The position numbers were made by a program, and so were the translations under genes. Shown in pieces: positions 1-9,261 of a stretch of DNA of 24,006 nucleotides. Source of the stretch: Coemansia sp. RSA 922 (lineage: Eukaryota; Kickxellomycota; Kickxellomycetes; Kickxellales; Kickxellaceae). Every line of letters begins with the position of its first letter. The stretch's first letter is position 1. The stretch is from assembly GCA_027577415.1 (NCBI GenBank), contig JANBQS010000264.1, positions 1 to 24,006 of the forward strand. The letters are read 5' to 3'. The notes below the pieces were generated by a model that made no database searches, was not told the DNA's origin, and saw nothing but the letters and a program-made list of their open reading frames with translations.

Positions 1-2813
1 ATAGAGTTACCACGGGTATCCAAGTGGTATGAGGTACAATCAAGTCAATGATGACTGATATAATGAGCCATTCGCAGTTTCACTGTATTATTGTTTGTAC
101 TTTGACATGCATGGCTTAGTCTTTGACACAAGCATATGACTACTGGCAAGGATCAACCAGGTATCTACTAGCTTAATAAAAAGTTCAGCGACCTAATGAT
201 GATTCACTGTGCTTGGGTTGTGATGAGGCTCTGCCTTTGCAAGCGAGAGCCTCCCCGATGCGGCGTTAATATCAAGATGGTTGCTTCTACCTTTACAACA
301 GCATAGCAAAACAATTGTTTTCTCTTTGCTCGACTGGCACAGCTGATATGCAGCAACCTCAAGTTGCCGGCCTCAGCCACACGCAGTCCTACCATCCTTT
401 TATCAGCTTTGCAGCTAGTTCCACCGCCACACCCGCCAGGGGTAGTTCCAGGACGCAATGCCTATTGTGGCACTGAAAAAGCACCAGAACCACCCTTCGC
501 GGCTGCGTTTGTGCAGCAGGCACACGCTCCTTGTGAGAGCGTGCACCTGCCTGACGCTGGCCTGTTACAGCCATGATTGCTTCCGCTTGATCGTGTGATC
601 GATCAACGCAAGGCTGAAAGGTTGCCCAGTCAGGTCCTGCGTCTACCGCTCTGCTGGTATGGCTGCCAAAATGGAATCCATACACACACCACAAACAGTG
701 TATCAGCCAAGAGTTGGTACGCTCTCAGCTGTTTTTTTTGGCTCACTATTGCAAGCCATGCTCTGCACCAAGCTGCTCACCTTCAGACACTCCCGTGAAC
801 TCTGAAGAGCAAACAGCCTACAAGCAATGCAAAGCGTGTTTTTGCCATCCGGCTGTTGTCAAAGGCAGCAGTTCACTCGTGCTTCCTACGTTACAGCAGT
901 TGCCTGCCGCACTGTTGTCTGCGTTTGTGTTCTGCTTCCCTTTTATGAGTATCCTCCGGACATCAACAGTTGGCTAGCAACTAATCAGGCGAGTATGAAG
1001 GTTTTCGGGGAGTGGGGGATAGATACTTGCCTTTTTCTTGTGGGCAACGCACAAAAACGTAACTGATGTTCAGCCCGCACCCACTGTACATTGCAATGCT
1101 GTCCATGGGCTTGAGTGTTGCTATCATCTGTGGCCGTGAGACCACAGAAATTGAGAAAGTACCTGGTTTTCAGAGGAAAAGCCACAACATCTCTCTTTTT
1201 TTTTCTCCCCACCGACACGTGAGGTGTGCCCCAACAGAAATTACGAAATAACAAAATAATAAGACATCTCTCCTGGGTTTAAATTAAATTTTTACCAGTT
1301 GCTTGCTCAGATTACTGTTAAAGATGGAGCAAACTTGTCACATGTTCGAAAATGGTGAAGCAAAAGACATGGTCCTATTTTATCAGGCACTAATTGATAG
1401 CTACGTGTAAGTGCTGATAAATTCTTGCTCGTGCCATTGCTTTTATCACCAGCTAGAATTTCTACATGTTGCCAATATGTTTTGCTTACCGAGCTTTGCG
1501 CATCTGTATTGTGGCAATTGACAAACAATGACCCTGTTAATTGCCGCCACCAACTTTAAGCGCAAACAATACCGAGAGCAATGTTAGTACACTTCATACT
1601 CTGCCAGCATCCCCTATGCGTGAGATAGAGCAAATCCATGCTATTTTTGTGTGTATTCGAATGGTACATGACATCTGGTTTCAGTGTGATTGACACGGGC
1701 TTGTAGATCGTATATATCGTACTATTAACACAGCTGTTATTTAACGGTGAGTGGCAAATGCTCTCTATTTATCAATATATTTACAAAAGCATTTTACACA
1801 ACAAACGTTCTACTACTGCCTGCCTCCAGGTCAACCAAGCAAAGACACGAAAGCCAAGCAGCAATCCTCAAGCTATGGAGTACGCGAGCCAATTGCTTTA
1901 CCACGATCCACTCTGAGCGCTACGTGTGTTTGGCGTCTCTGCTTTTAACGACGAAAAGGCGGCTACGGCGACGGACTAACTTGCGATAATCGCACACTAG
2001 CTTTGCTGACCGACCGGTACCTTCTTTTCACGCGTTTCCACAGTGACCGCATGTTCTTACAACGAGTGAGAAGTGAGTGGGCGCAAGGGTCAGGCTGAAG
2101 CGGCGGGCTAAAGAGTGCCAAAACATGGGCCAATAAATTGACAAGTGTAAATAGAAAGAAATAGAATATTGAAGAAGCAAGAAAAAAAGTGATGGGGGAG
2201 CGCCTGAATGCCGAGACAAGTTTGGATGATAATTCGATTTGCGTATTGCTGCCAGCTTTGCTCTCAGCCTGAACTCACTTGTCTTATCGCTATTGTTAAT
2301 CATCCGCATTTTTACTTTACTTTTTTAGACTCGCTCGATATGGCGTTGCATCGGCAGCCAGCGGAACCTGAGGTAAACTGAATGCCGTCTATGGCAGCGA
2401 ACTGGTCACGACAACAGGCGAGCACCACTGAGCAAACCTCGGCCTGGAAGTTCTATCCGCTTGAACACTGACTGCGGCATTAGCATCCATTCTAGCGACC
2501 ATGTGTTTATTGCGCTTTCTGGAGTGCAAAAAATGCTTGATATTGTCCAGCTAGCTATTCGTACTCGCACTACTTACCAAGCACTGCGCTAGCCGACCAA
2601 ACACTTTGCCTGCACGCTCCTCTTTCACAAAGCCTACACGAAGCGAGGTGCAGGCGCATGTATCCTCTCAATTATTCACACACAAAACGCAGTCTTGACT
2701 ATTATGCTCTACGACTAGTAGTTTGCTGCTTCAAGAAGCTGAGCGATATTAACCAATTTTCATTTCCAAAGGGATACAAAAATATAGTATTTCAGTAATT
2801 TCCTGCATGGCTA
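1..2813. other. 2.8-kb stretch without a supportable gene
   Basis: I see no convincing gene here. The open frames on both strands are under about 105 codons, overlap one another, and show no recognisable domain or consistent codon bias. No tRNA T-loop signature, rRNA or spliceosomal RNA core was noticed. Composition is mixed, with a somewhat more GC-rich patch around 360-700 and AT-rich stretches around 1200-1800 and 2120-2330. A 14-bp perfect palindrome, AAAACAATTGTTTT, sits at 308-321. The part nearest 2813 probably holds the 3' UTR of the minus-strand gene that ends at 2814. A diverged multi-exon gene or a non-coding RNA cannot be excluded by eye. Confidence 0.5.
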
Positions 2814-3728
2814 TTAGGTGTACACGGAATCGCCATATTTTGTTGTGGTGTGTCGCTTGGCTTCCTCGAAGTCCTCGCGCGAACGAGGAAACTCGTCGCT
2901 GCTCAGCGCAGGAGCTCCAGAAGCCCAGCCATCGCCAGAAAATGACCCATCGCCGCTGCCACTATCCTGCTGGCCAAGTCTGTCCCATGCGTTCGCGAAT
3001 TGGTCGCCTTCGGACTCCTGCTTCTGAGCCTGCTGCTGTCCCTGGTGTTGCTGTTGTTGAGAGGGGCCTTGCCGGCGGACCTTGTTCCAGGCATTCTCAA
3101 AAGGACCGTTGTTCTTGCGGACCGAGTCCCAAGAAGACGGAGTATCGGCACTGTCAGCAGTCTTTGGCGACGGCGGCTGATTAGACTCCATAGCCTGCTG
3201 TAGTCCAGGATTGCCAAAGGAGTACTGGTTTTCATCGTGGACCTGATTGTCACCAAATCCTTTGTCTAACAGCATGCCTTCATGAGCGCGCATGGCCTTC
3301 TCTTCCGCGGTCATCGGTGGAGGCATGGCCTTAACGTCGATCCTGTGGTGAGGTCTGCCCGTACGAGGCGCATCTGGGTGCTCTGGATCAATGCCACTAG
3401 AACGAAGAATCTCATTCTTAAGATCCCTCATGGCGGCGACGATATGGGGGTACTTTTTCTCGTTGGACATTTCGCGGAGACTCATCAGTGACGCAGCAGA
3501 CAAAGACACGTTGTATCCAAGTGCGCCGTTAAACAAAACCATGAATGCCTTCAGGGGCTTGGAGGTGCTTCGCCGAGTGAATAGATAGCCTGCGCCGCAG
3601 CCAACTATTCCGCCAAGTATTTTGTAACGGAATTGGCGAGCTGAACCACGCTGCAGCACTTGTTGCTCGGCCTCGGAGAGGTTGCTCTTTCGCGCATGGT
3701 ATGCGACAATGTCGAGTGGGCTAGGCAT
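2814..3728 (-). CDS. OCIA-domain-like membrane protein
   Basis: Predicted protein of 304 residues. The start is set at the ATG at 3728 (MPSPLDIVAY...); the frame stays open further upstream only to a TTG at 3806. Residues about 15-90 resemble an OCIA domain: a charged helix with LSEAEQQVL and a RQFRYK segment, then two hydrophobic stretches (about 37-50 and 62-82) rich in Gly, Ala and Ser. In animals OCIAD proteins sit in endosomal or mitochondrial inner membranes; that is family knowledge, and location here is unknown. The C-terminal two thirds are hydrophilic and low complexity, with a Gln-rich block (SQQQQHQGQQQAQKQ) and two similar motifs, GPFENAWNKVRRQ and DQFANAWDRLGQQ, which look like a short internal repeat. 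It is divergent from COG8, sharing a 265-bp promoter region. The domain call is by eye and moderate. Confidence 0.6.
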   Translation of the reverse strand: MPSPLDIVAYHARKSNLSEAEQQVLQRGSARQFRYKILGGIVGCGAGYLFTRRSTSKPLKAFMVLFNGALGYNVSLSAASLMSLREMSNEKKYPHIVAAMRDLKNEILRSSGIDPEHPDAPRTGRPHHRIDVKAMPPPMTAEEKAMRAHEGMLLDKGFGDNQVHDENQYSFGNPGLQQAMESNQPPSPKTADSADTPSSWDSVRKNNGPFENAWNKVRRQGPSQQQQHQGQQQAQKQESEGDQFANAWDRLGQQDSGSGDGSFSGDGWASGAPALSSDEFPRSREDFEEAKRHTTTKYGDSVYT

Positions 3729-3993
3729 TACTATAGTAAAGTGGGTAAAAAGGAGCTCAAGTCTAATTGCGAATAGGTTTGAAAAAAGTGTAAAATGTAA
3801 AACCAAGAGATAAAAAGAGCTGGCACGCGCAAAAAGTCGGAAGTTACAAAATGATCTGGACTAGGGGTGGCGCGACATGGTATGATTCCTAGATCTCGTT
3901 GGTGTCCAAAAGTTCGTTCCTGCTCTAATGGATTTCTCTGTAAATAAGCATATTTTTTGTTTTACTATTAGTGCCTCCTAGTTAATTTCTGAA
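3729..3993. promoter_or_regulatory. shared divergent promoter region (OCIA-like / COG8)
   Basis: 265 bp lie between two divergent ATG codons. The stretch is AT-rich, with T-rich tracts just upstream of the COG8 start and A/T-rich sequence before the minus-strand gene. No clear TATA box was identified. The call rests on gene orientation. Confidence 0.5.
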
Positions 3994-6267
3994 ATGGCGA
4001 CGAGAGAGGACAGCGAGAGCATGTATGGCTCGTCAATCTACCATGAGGGTCGATTTGCCGACGATGCCGACTTGCCTGAGTACGCGCAACTGTCCCGCCG
4101 GCTGTTTCCAACATTGCTGAATTCGGGCGACAACCACGACACAGCGACAGAGCCGGAAGCCGAGGAAAATATGGCGCGGTACCTAAAGTACCTGACTGGA
4201 TTGCCTCTATCTTCACTCAGAATGGAGCCAGCTTTGCTGCAAAGCGACTTGCAGCGCATTTCGAATGAACTAACAATGCTTTTGCTCAACGAGACCGCAA
4301 AGCCAGTCAGAGAGAGCGGCGAGTTTCATAGTGGGCTGCGAATTGATAGGGCCTTTGCTAAAGAACCCTCGGTGAAAAGCACCAAACATGTATTCAACGT
4401 AGTGCATGAGACGAACAAACTGTCCACGGTCTCGGCAGGCAAGCTCAGCGAGAACTTGACTAAAGTCCAAGAGTCGCTGGCACGACTAGAAACGGCTTGC
4501 GGTCGATTTGCGGCCACAGCTTCGGACTTGGACCAGCGCGCAAAGGTTGTGCAGCGGGTGCTTGATAAGCAGGAGTTGATAACGCGTATTGTCGAGCTGC
4601 CTCGAGTTATGCAAATGTGTGTTGCTGGCGGTTACTACGAGGAGGCAGTTGAGCTCGCTGAGCATGTGCGCATTACGGGTGATCGGCTTATTCGAGATAT
4701 TTCCGACGGCGTGCAGACGCTCTTGGGATCGAGGGACGATTCGCATGCAATGTCCGCGACGGCACGGAACCAGCTCGTTGGGTTTGTGAGCGCCATTCAG
4801 AAGCAAGTGCATGCAGAGTTTGAGGCCATGGTTCTCGCGCTTTGTCGCGAACTAGGCTACGCCAGATCGGCCACTGTGGCACCCGCACAACGAGGCAGCA
4901 CTGGCCAGAGATCAAGCACAGACATCCGCCAGAACAGCGAGTCGTCACTCGAAACCAGGGCCAGTCCTCCTGTCGATGGCGGCAGTAGCTACGAAAAGTC
5001 GATGAAGCGTTTGTCGCAAATGTCAAAGATTGTGGCCATTCTGCGCAATGTTGGCATTTTCTCTGAGACTGAGCTGTGCTTGCTCTATCTGCGGTCTCGG
5101 TGGCAGGCGTGGCTGCTCACAGCAGAGTCGCTGAGCGGGCATGCATCGAGTTTCTTAGATTCTGCTGACTCGCTTAGCTCGAGGATCGGATCGCCCAACC
5201 TGGGAGTGGCCGCACCGCAATCTTTGTCGTCTCGCTTGCGTCGAGGATCAGAAAGAGGCCCCAGCTCAAGCGAGGTCGCTGCTTATCTTGCCAACTACAT
5301 CGATTCGTTCTTCTCGTGGCTCGCCGAGGTCGACCTGCAGTATCGTGCTCTTTTCTCTTCAAAATCAACGGTACACAAACCGAGCGGTGCGGATGCGCGG
5401 CCAGGGCCTGGTGGCGACCCATTTGCCGACTTGGCGCTCTACAGCTCGCAGAAATTCCAGTCGAGTGTCCTGCCCCTTCTTGACTTGGTCACCGAGGCAT
5501 CAGGAATATCTAGTCTGCAAGTACTTGTGGCAACTCATTCGCGAGTACTTTCGCGCAGCAGCATCGATTTTGCTGCGCCGGCGTTGGCTCAGTCGCTGCG
5601 TGAACGAGGATTTTCCAGCGTGGTACGAGGTGTTGAGGATTCGACTGCGCTCGCTTGCCAAAAGCTGGCGGATTTAGTACGCGACTATGAGCGTCTAGGC
5701 GGCGAGCAAACATGGGACCAGCTGGCTACCTCTACTCGCCCGTCGTTGGGACTACCAGATACATTCAGCGTCCAGTCTTCTGCCGAGCCAGTAGAGTTTC
5801 TTGATTGCTACCGCGTGTCGCCGGTTGGCCTTTTGCAGTATCCGATGTGGGCCCAACTGTTGCACTCGTTCCGTGAGTGTCTCCATGCCCTGCGCATCCT
5901 CGTCCTGGCGAGTGACAGCACCAGCTCTGCGTCTGACGGTACGAACGAGGGCCTGGTTCTATTGAGCATGGTGTCTGTGGTGCTAGAAAGCGAGCTGATA
6001 CGTACTGCCGCAGCTCTGGCGTCTTTGTGCCAACGGGTGTTTCCAGAGTCAGACGGTAGCCAGTCTCCTCCGGCGGCGGCGGCGGCAGCTAGCGAGCGGG
6101 CTCAGCGAGCAGCCAGGGACTCGTGTGTGGCATTCGTCTTTGGACTGGTGCGCAATGTCGCAGAGATATTCGAGGAAGTGGCGACGCTTTGCGAAGATGC
6201 GTCTGCAGAACCGACTATTACACTGTACTCTGAGACTATCTATGCGCCCCTAGTGGTCTATTTGTAA
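3994..6267 (+). CDS. COG8: Conserved oligomeric Golgi complex subunit 8 (Dor1 family)
   Basis: Predicted protein of 757 residues starting at an ATG in the context GAAATGG. COG8 belongs to lobe B of the COG tethering complex on the cytosolic face of the Golgi, which tethers vesicles in retrograde intra-Golgi transport. The Dor1-type N-terminal signature is visible: YLKYLTGLPLSSLRMEP at residues 63-79, followed by a helical, coiled-coil-like region. A second family signature, LPRVMQMCVAGGYYEEAVEL, lies at about 201-220. Low-complexity Ser/Arg linkers occur around 300-330 and 390-425, and a poly-Ala run encoded by GGC/GCG repeats lies near residues 693-699. The protein is longer than the roughly 600-residue animal subunit, mainly through these linkers. 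No intron is needed and the frame is uninterrupted. The assignment rests on the two signatures and the overall helical character. Confidence 0.85.
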   Translation: MATREDSESMYGSSIYHEGRFADDADLPEYAQLSRRLFPTLLNSGDNHDTATEPEAEENMARYLKYLTGLPLSSLRMEPALLQSDLQRISNELTMLLLNETAKPVRESGEFHSGLRIDRAFAKEPSVKSTKHVFNVVHETNKLSTVSAGKLSENLTKVQESLARLETACGRFAATASDLDQRAKVVQRVLDKQELITRIVELPRVMQMCVAGGYYEEAVELAEHVRITGDRLIRDISDGVQTLLGSRDDSHAMSATARNQLVGFVSAIQKQVHAEFEAMVLALCRELGYARSATVAPAQRGSTGQRSSTDIRQNSESSLETRASPPVDGGSSYEKSMKRLSQMSKIVAILRNVGIFSETELCLLYLRSRWQAWLLTAESLSGHASSFLDSADSLSSRIGSPNLGVAAPQSLSSRLRRGSERGPSSSEVAAYLANYIDSFFSWLAEVDLQYRALFSSKSTVHKPSGADARPGPGGDPFADLALYSSQKFQSSVLPLLDLVTEASGISSLQVLVATHSRVLSRSSIDFAAPALAQSLRERGFSSVVRGVEDSTALACQKLADLVRDYERLGGEQTWDQLATSTRPSLGLPDTFSVQSSAEPVEFLDCYRVSPVGLLQYPMWAQLLHSFRECLHALRILVLASDSTSSASDGTNEGLVLLSMVSVVLESELIRTAAALASLCQRVFPESDGSQSPPAAAAAASERAQRAARDSCVAFVFGLVRNVAEIFEEVATLCEDASAEPTITLYSETIYAPLVVYL

Positions 6268-6696
6268 ATCCGTTGATTAGGCAAACTTCGGCGCCCTTTC
6301 ACATTCCCACGGGTGTGTTATCCTATCGGTCTTGCGGAGGAGGTGCTTGAGGGGCTTCTGCTTATCCATGCTTTCTTCTTTTGCGCCTGCTGCATAATTA
6401 ATACACTATTTAACTTTGCTTTTTAAAACATTACTTGCACATCAGGTCAGACATGGTCTATTCAGCGCTATTTGGATACTCACTTCGCACTAGGTTTGGG
6501 GCTTGTGCTATTGGAAAGGCAAGATTACTGTTGTGCTTGATCTGGAGGCTGGCTAAACAATGACGCTATCTCTATTCAGCATGCTTTTGTTGTAGTGGAG
6601 GGGGGCCCAGCGTCATCACCTTTTTATTTTATTTACTTGTGTCTAACGCCTTGTGATACAACTATTCTGCATCTACATTAAACACGATAGCGCGCA
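6268..6696. promoter_or_regulatory. intergenic region with presumed promoter of the dehydrogenase gene
   Basis: 429 bp between two genes on the same strand. The first part should be the COG8 3' UTR. The only structured element seen is a perfect 8-bp inverted pair, ATGACGCT at 6560-6567 and AGCGTCAT at 6609-6616, containing TGACG half-sites of the type bound by bZIP factors. A T-rich stretch follows at about 6620-6640. No RNA gene was recognised. Confidence 0.4.
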
Positions 6697-7575
6697 ATGT
6701 CTAGCTCGGTAAACAACATAAAGAAGATGTGCGTGGTCGGCGCTGGCCAGATGGGTATCGGCATTGGCCTTGTGGCCGCTCGTGTCGCCAAGTTGGACGT
6801 GCAGTTTGTCGACAGCAACCCCGACCAACTTGAGAAGGGACTGTCCTTCTTGGACAAGCTGCTGGTCAAGGATGTGGCCAAGGGCAGGTGTACCGAGGAC
6901 GAGCGGGCTGAGGTCAGATCGCGTATCACTTCGGTGTCTGCCATTAGTCAGATAACCAACTCTGACTTTGTAGTCGAAGCCGTATCAGAAAACGTCGAGC
7001 TCAAGCGCAAGATATTTGCTGAGCTCTCCGAGATCTTGCCCGAGGAAACTATCTTGGCTACTAACACGTCTTCGATCTCAATTACCAAGATCGCATCAGC
7101 GGCTAGGCGTCCCGAGAACGTCATTGGTATGCATTTTATGAACCCGGTGCCTGTTATGAAGCTTGTCGAGATTATTCCTGGACTGCAGACATCAAAGGCG
7201 ACGCTGGATACGACCCTGGATCTGGCTCGGAAGATGGGCAAGACTACGGCTATGTCGCAAGATGTGCCTGGATTTATTGCTAACCGCTTGCTGATGCCCT
7301 ATATTAACGAGGCTATTATCGCGCTGCAGGAGGGTATTGCTACCAAGGAGGACATCGACACCACGATGAAGCTAGGAACTAATAACCCCATGGGTCCGCT
7401 TACTCTGGCTGATTTCATCGGCCTCGACACCTGCCTGGCCATTATGAAGGTGTTGCACAACGATCTGGGGGATAGCAAGTACCGTCCAGCTGTTCTGCTG
7501 CAAAAGTACGTCGATGCGGGATGGCTGGGCGTAAAGTCTGGCAAGGGCATTTATGAATACCCGGCCAAGAACTAG
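6697..7575 (+). CDS. 3-hydroxyacyl-CoA dehydrogenase (3-hydroxybutyryl-CoA dehydrogenase type)
   Basis: Predicted protein of 292 residues. The family oxidises L-3-hydroxyacyl-CoA to 3-ketoacyl-CoA with NAD+, the third step of beta-oxidation, or works in reverse on acetoacetyl-CoA. The Rossmann NAD site GAGQMG is at residues 15-20. The catalytic His146 (GMHFMNP) and Glu158 (KLVEI) form the expected dyad; Ser125 (NTSS) and Asn196 (ANRLL) match the substrate-site residues of the family. The C-terminal half has the family motif GTNNPMGPLTLADFIGLD. Length fits the bacterial PaaH/Hbd and animal HADH core (about 280-300). It begins directly at the Rossmann fold with no presequence, ends in PAKN (not a PTS1 signal), and shows no PTS2. 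A cytosolic place or atypical import is therefore inferred. An AATAAA lies at 7641-7646. Confidence 0.9.
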   Translation: MSSSVNNIKKMCVVGAGQMGIGIGLVAARVAKLDVQFVDSNPDQLEKGLSFLDKLLVKDVAKGRCTEDERAEVRSRITSVSAISQITNSDFVVEAVSENVELKRKIFAELSEILPEETILATNTSSISITKIASAARRPENVIGMHFMNPVPVMKLVEIIPGLQTSKATLDTTLDLARKMGKTTAMSQDVPGFIANRLLMPYINEAIIALQEGIATKEDIDTTMKLGTNNPMGPLTLADFIGLDTCLAIMKVLHNDLGDSKYRPAVLLQKYVDAGWLGVKSGKGIYEYPAKN

Positions 7576-7640
7576 ACACTTTTTTGCCGTCTAGTATGCG
7601 TGTCTTGAAGATGTTCCCATTCTGTACCCAGAGCAGAGCC

Positions 7641-7646
7641 AATAAA
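7641..7646 (+). terminator. AATAAA polyadenylation signal
   Basis: Canonical AATAAA 66 bases after the stop codon of the 3-hydroxyacyl-CoA dehydrogenase gene and 100 bases before the next ATG. Confidence 0.5.
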
Positions 7647-7745
7647 TGATACCGAATTATATGCGAATACGAGTCGTGGGGTTCATGTCGACAGTGTATA
7701 TAGATTCGTTTACTTTTTTATATTCTCTTGGTAGCATTTTGTTTT

Positions 7746-8933
7746 ATGGCTGCTGCTCGAGTGCCGCTGTCGCTGTATGTGCACTGGCCGTATTGCTCAT
7801 TTCTCTGCAAGTTCTGTGCCTTTTCCAAAGCGCGAGTGCCCTCGCAGGGCGTGGATCATGAGCGGATCACTAATGCACTGATAAAAGAGCTCCGGACTAG
7901 CTTGGCACCGCACAAGGACAAGGAGCTACGCAGTATTTACTTTGGAGGAGGCACGCCCTCGCTTTCGCTGCCTCGAAACATTGGCCGGATCATAGATGCG
8001 GCCAACAAGTTAGTCCCACTGACAGCCGATGCCGAGGTAACGCTAGAGTCTAACCCTACATTGGCGGAAGTAGCCAAGATGCGCGACTTTAAGCAAGCGG
8101 GAGTCAATCGCTATTCAATCGGGATCCAAACTTTGGACGACGAGTCTCTGCGCAAGATGGGCCGCTTGCACACGGGAGCCGAGGGTCTTGCGGCTGTGGA
8201 TCGAGCAAAGACACTGTTTCCTGGGCGAGTCACATTTGACATGATCTTTGGCTTTGAGTCTCAGACATTAGGACAATGGCAGGCAGAGTTGAAAACGGCA
8301 TTGGATCATGCCGACAGACATATCTCTATCTACCAGTTGACTGTAGAACCTGGTACGCCATTGTTCCGTGACCAGCGTGCTCAGCGAGTCGTGCTTCCCA
8401 GTGACGATGTTCAGGCGCAGATGTATGAGATGACGGTTGATATGTGTCGAGCCCGTGGCTTTAGGCACTACGAGGTATCTAGTTATGCGTCGCATTCGAG
8501 TGCTGAGAGTATGCACAATAAGGGTTATTGGCATGGCCAGCAGTGGGTAGGCATTGGTCCTAGCGCGCACTCAAGGTTCACTGACCCTGTTAGTGGTCAG
8601 CGTATTAGCTCGGTGCGCATACCTGATACTCGGCGGTGGGTGCAGCAATGCGAATCTGTTGGCCATGGTACCGGCAAGGAATTGGTTGTTGGCGATGCTG
8701 AGGCTAAACAAGAGGCGGTTGTCTTTGGGCTCCGGATGCTGGATGGCATATCGGACCAATGTTTCATGGGTATCTCGGGCGGGCAGCCGCTGAAGAGCTA
8801 TCTTTGCATGGACCGCATGCAATATTACATAGATGAGGGTCACCTTCTTTGGCACGCGCCAACTGCCTGCTTGGCACCCACTGAGCGTGGTCTGCAAGTT
8901 ATCGACACAATTTTGCTGGAGATCATACCCTAG
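7746..8933 (+). CDS. RSAD1: HemW/RSAD1-type radical SAM heme chaperone
   Basis: Predicted protein of 395 residues from the ATG at 7746; an in-frame TTG at 7728 is rejected as the start. The radical SAM cluster motif is C17-x3-C21-x2-C24 (PYCSFLCKFCAF), with GGGTP at 67-71 for SAM binding. The family pattern continues with LESNP, SIGIQTLDDESLRKMGR, FDMIFG and YQLTVEPGTPLF, and a HemN-type C-terminal domain (VFGLRMLDGI). True coproporphyrinogen dehydrogenase HemN has a fourth Cys just after the motif; here the sequence is CAF, as in HemW, which binds heme rather than oxidising coproporphyrinogen. Animal RSAD1 is mitochondrial, but no clear presequence is visible here because the barrel begins at about residue 8. 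It is often mislabelled as oxygen-independent coproporphyrinogen III oxidase. Confidence 0.85.
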   Translation: MAAARVPLSLYVHWPYCSFLCKFCAFSKARVPSQGVDHERITNALIKELRTSLAPHKDKELRSIYFGGGTPSLSLPRNIGRIIDAANKLVPLTADAEVTLESNPTLAEVAKMRDFKQAGVNRYSIGIQTLDDESLRKMGRLHTGAEGLAAVDRAKTLFPGRVTFDMIFGFESQTLGQWQAELKTALDHADRHISIYQLTVEPGTPLFRDQRAQRVVLPSDDVQAQMYEMTVDMCRARGFRHYEVSSYASHSSAESMHNKGYWHGQQWVGIGPSAHSRFTDPVSGQRISSVRIPDTRRWVQQCESVGHGTGKELVVGDAEAKQEAVVFGLRMLDGISDQCFMGISGGQPLKSYLCMDRMQYYIDEGHLLWHAPTACLAPTERGLQVIDTILLEIIP

Positions 8934-9261
8934 TCACATACATGTGACTGGCTATATATTTTTTTCACATGTGAGAATGGCCTCGCCCGTGAGTTTTATT
9001 TTTTTTTTTTTTTTGATTGCCACCAACAAGGCGGAGAAAGTTGTGTTTGGCTCTCTTTCTCTTGGTTCTTTCTAAAAAATAATAATCCTTTGTACTCTTA
9101 CATCTTTTTTTTTCTTTTCTGTTTTGCGGTACATTAATATCAGCCTCGTTTACGGTATCTGCTTGTAGTATCCGCTTGAGGCACTTTTCGATATCTGTCT
9201 ATACGTGCCGCTCAGGCGTGCGCCACTTCTATCATCCCTACTCGATTCGTGTAGAGGGGCA
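8934..9261. promoter_or_regulatory. T-rich intergenic region with two TCACAT/ATGTGA palindromes
   Basis: 328 bp between the HemW-like and ABCD genes. Immediately after the stop codon lies TCACAT-AC-ATGTGA (8934-8947), followed at 8965-8974 by the perfect palindrome TCACATGTGA. Long T tracts follow at about 8998-9014 and 9104-9118. The palindromes contain an E-box-like CACATGTG core. They could be 3'-end structure of the upstream gene or binding sites for the downstream one. No gene is seen. Confidence 0.4.

Noticed and set aside
308..321. 14-bp palindrome AAAACAATTGTTTT as a regulatory operator
   Set aside because: Isolated, AT-rich and not near a supported gene; chance is a sufficient explanation.
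2341..2382. ATG followed by GTAAAC that could be a tiny first exon (MALHRQPAEPE)
   Set aside because: No matching acceptor with a branch point and no downstream coding frame was found.
7728..7745. Longer N-terminus of the HemW-like protein
   Set aside because: It would begin at TTG; the ATG at 7746 lies nine codons before the conserved YVHWPYC motif and is the likely start. The same reasoning removed the TTG or GTG starts at 3806, 9205 and 13208.
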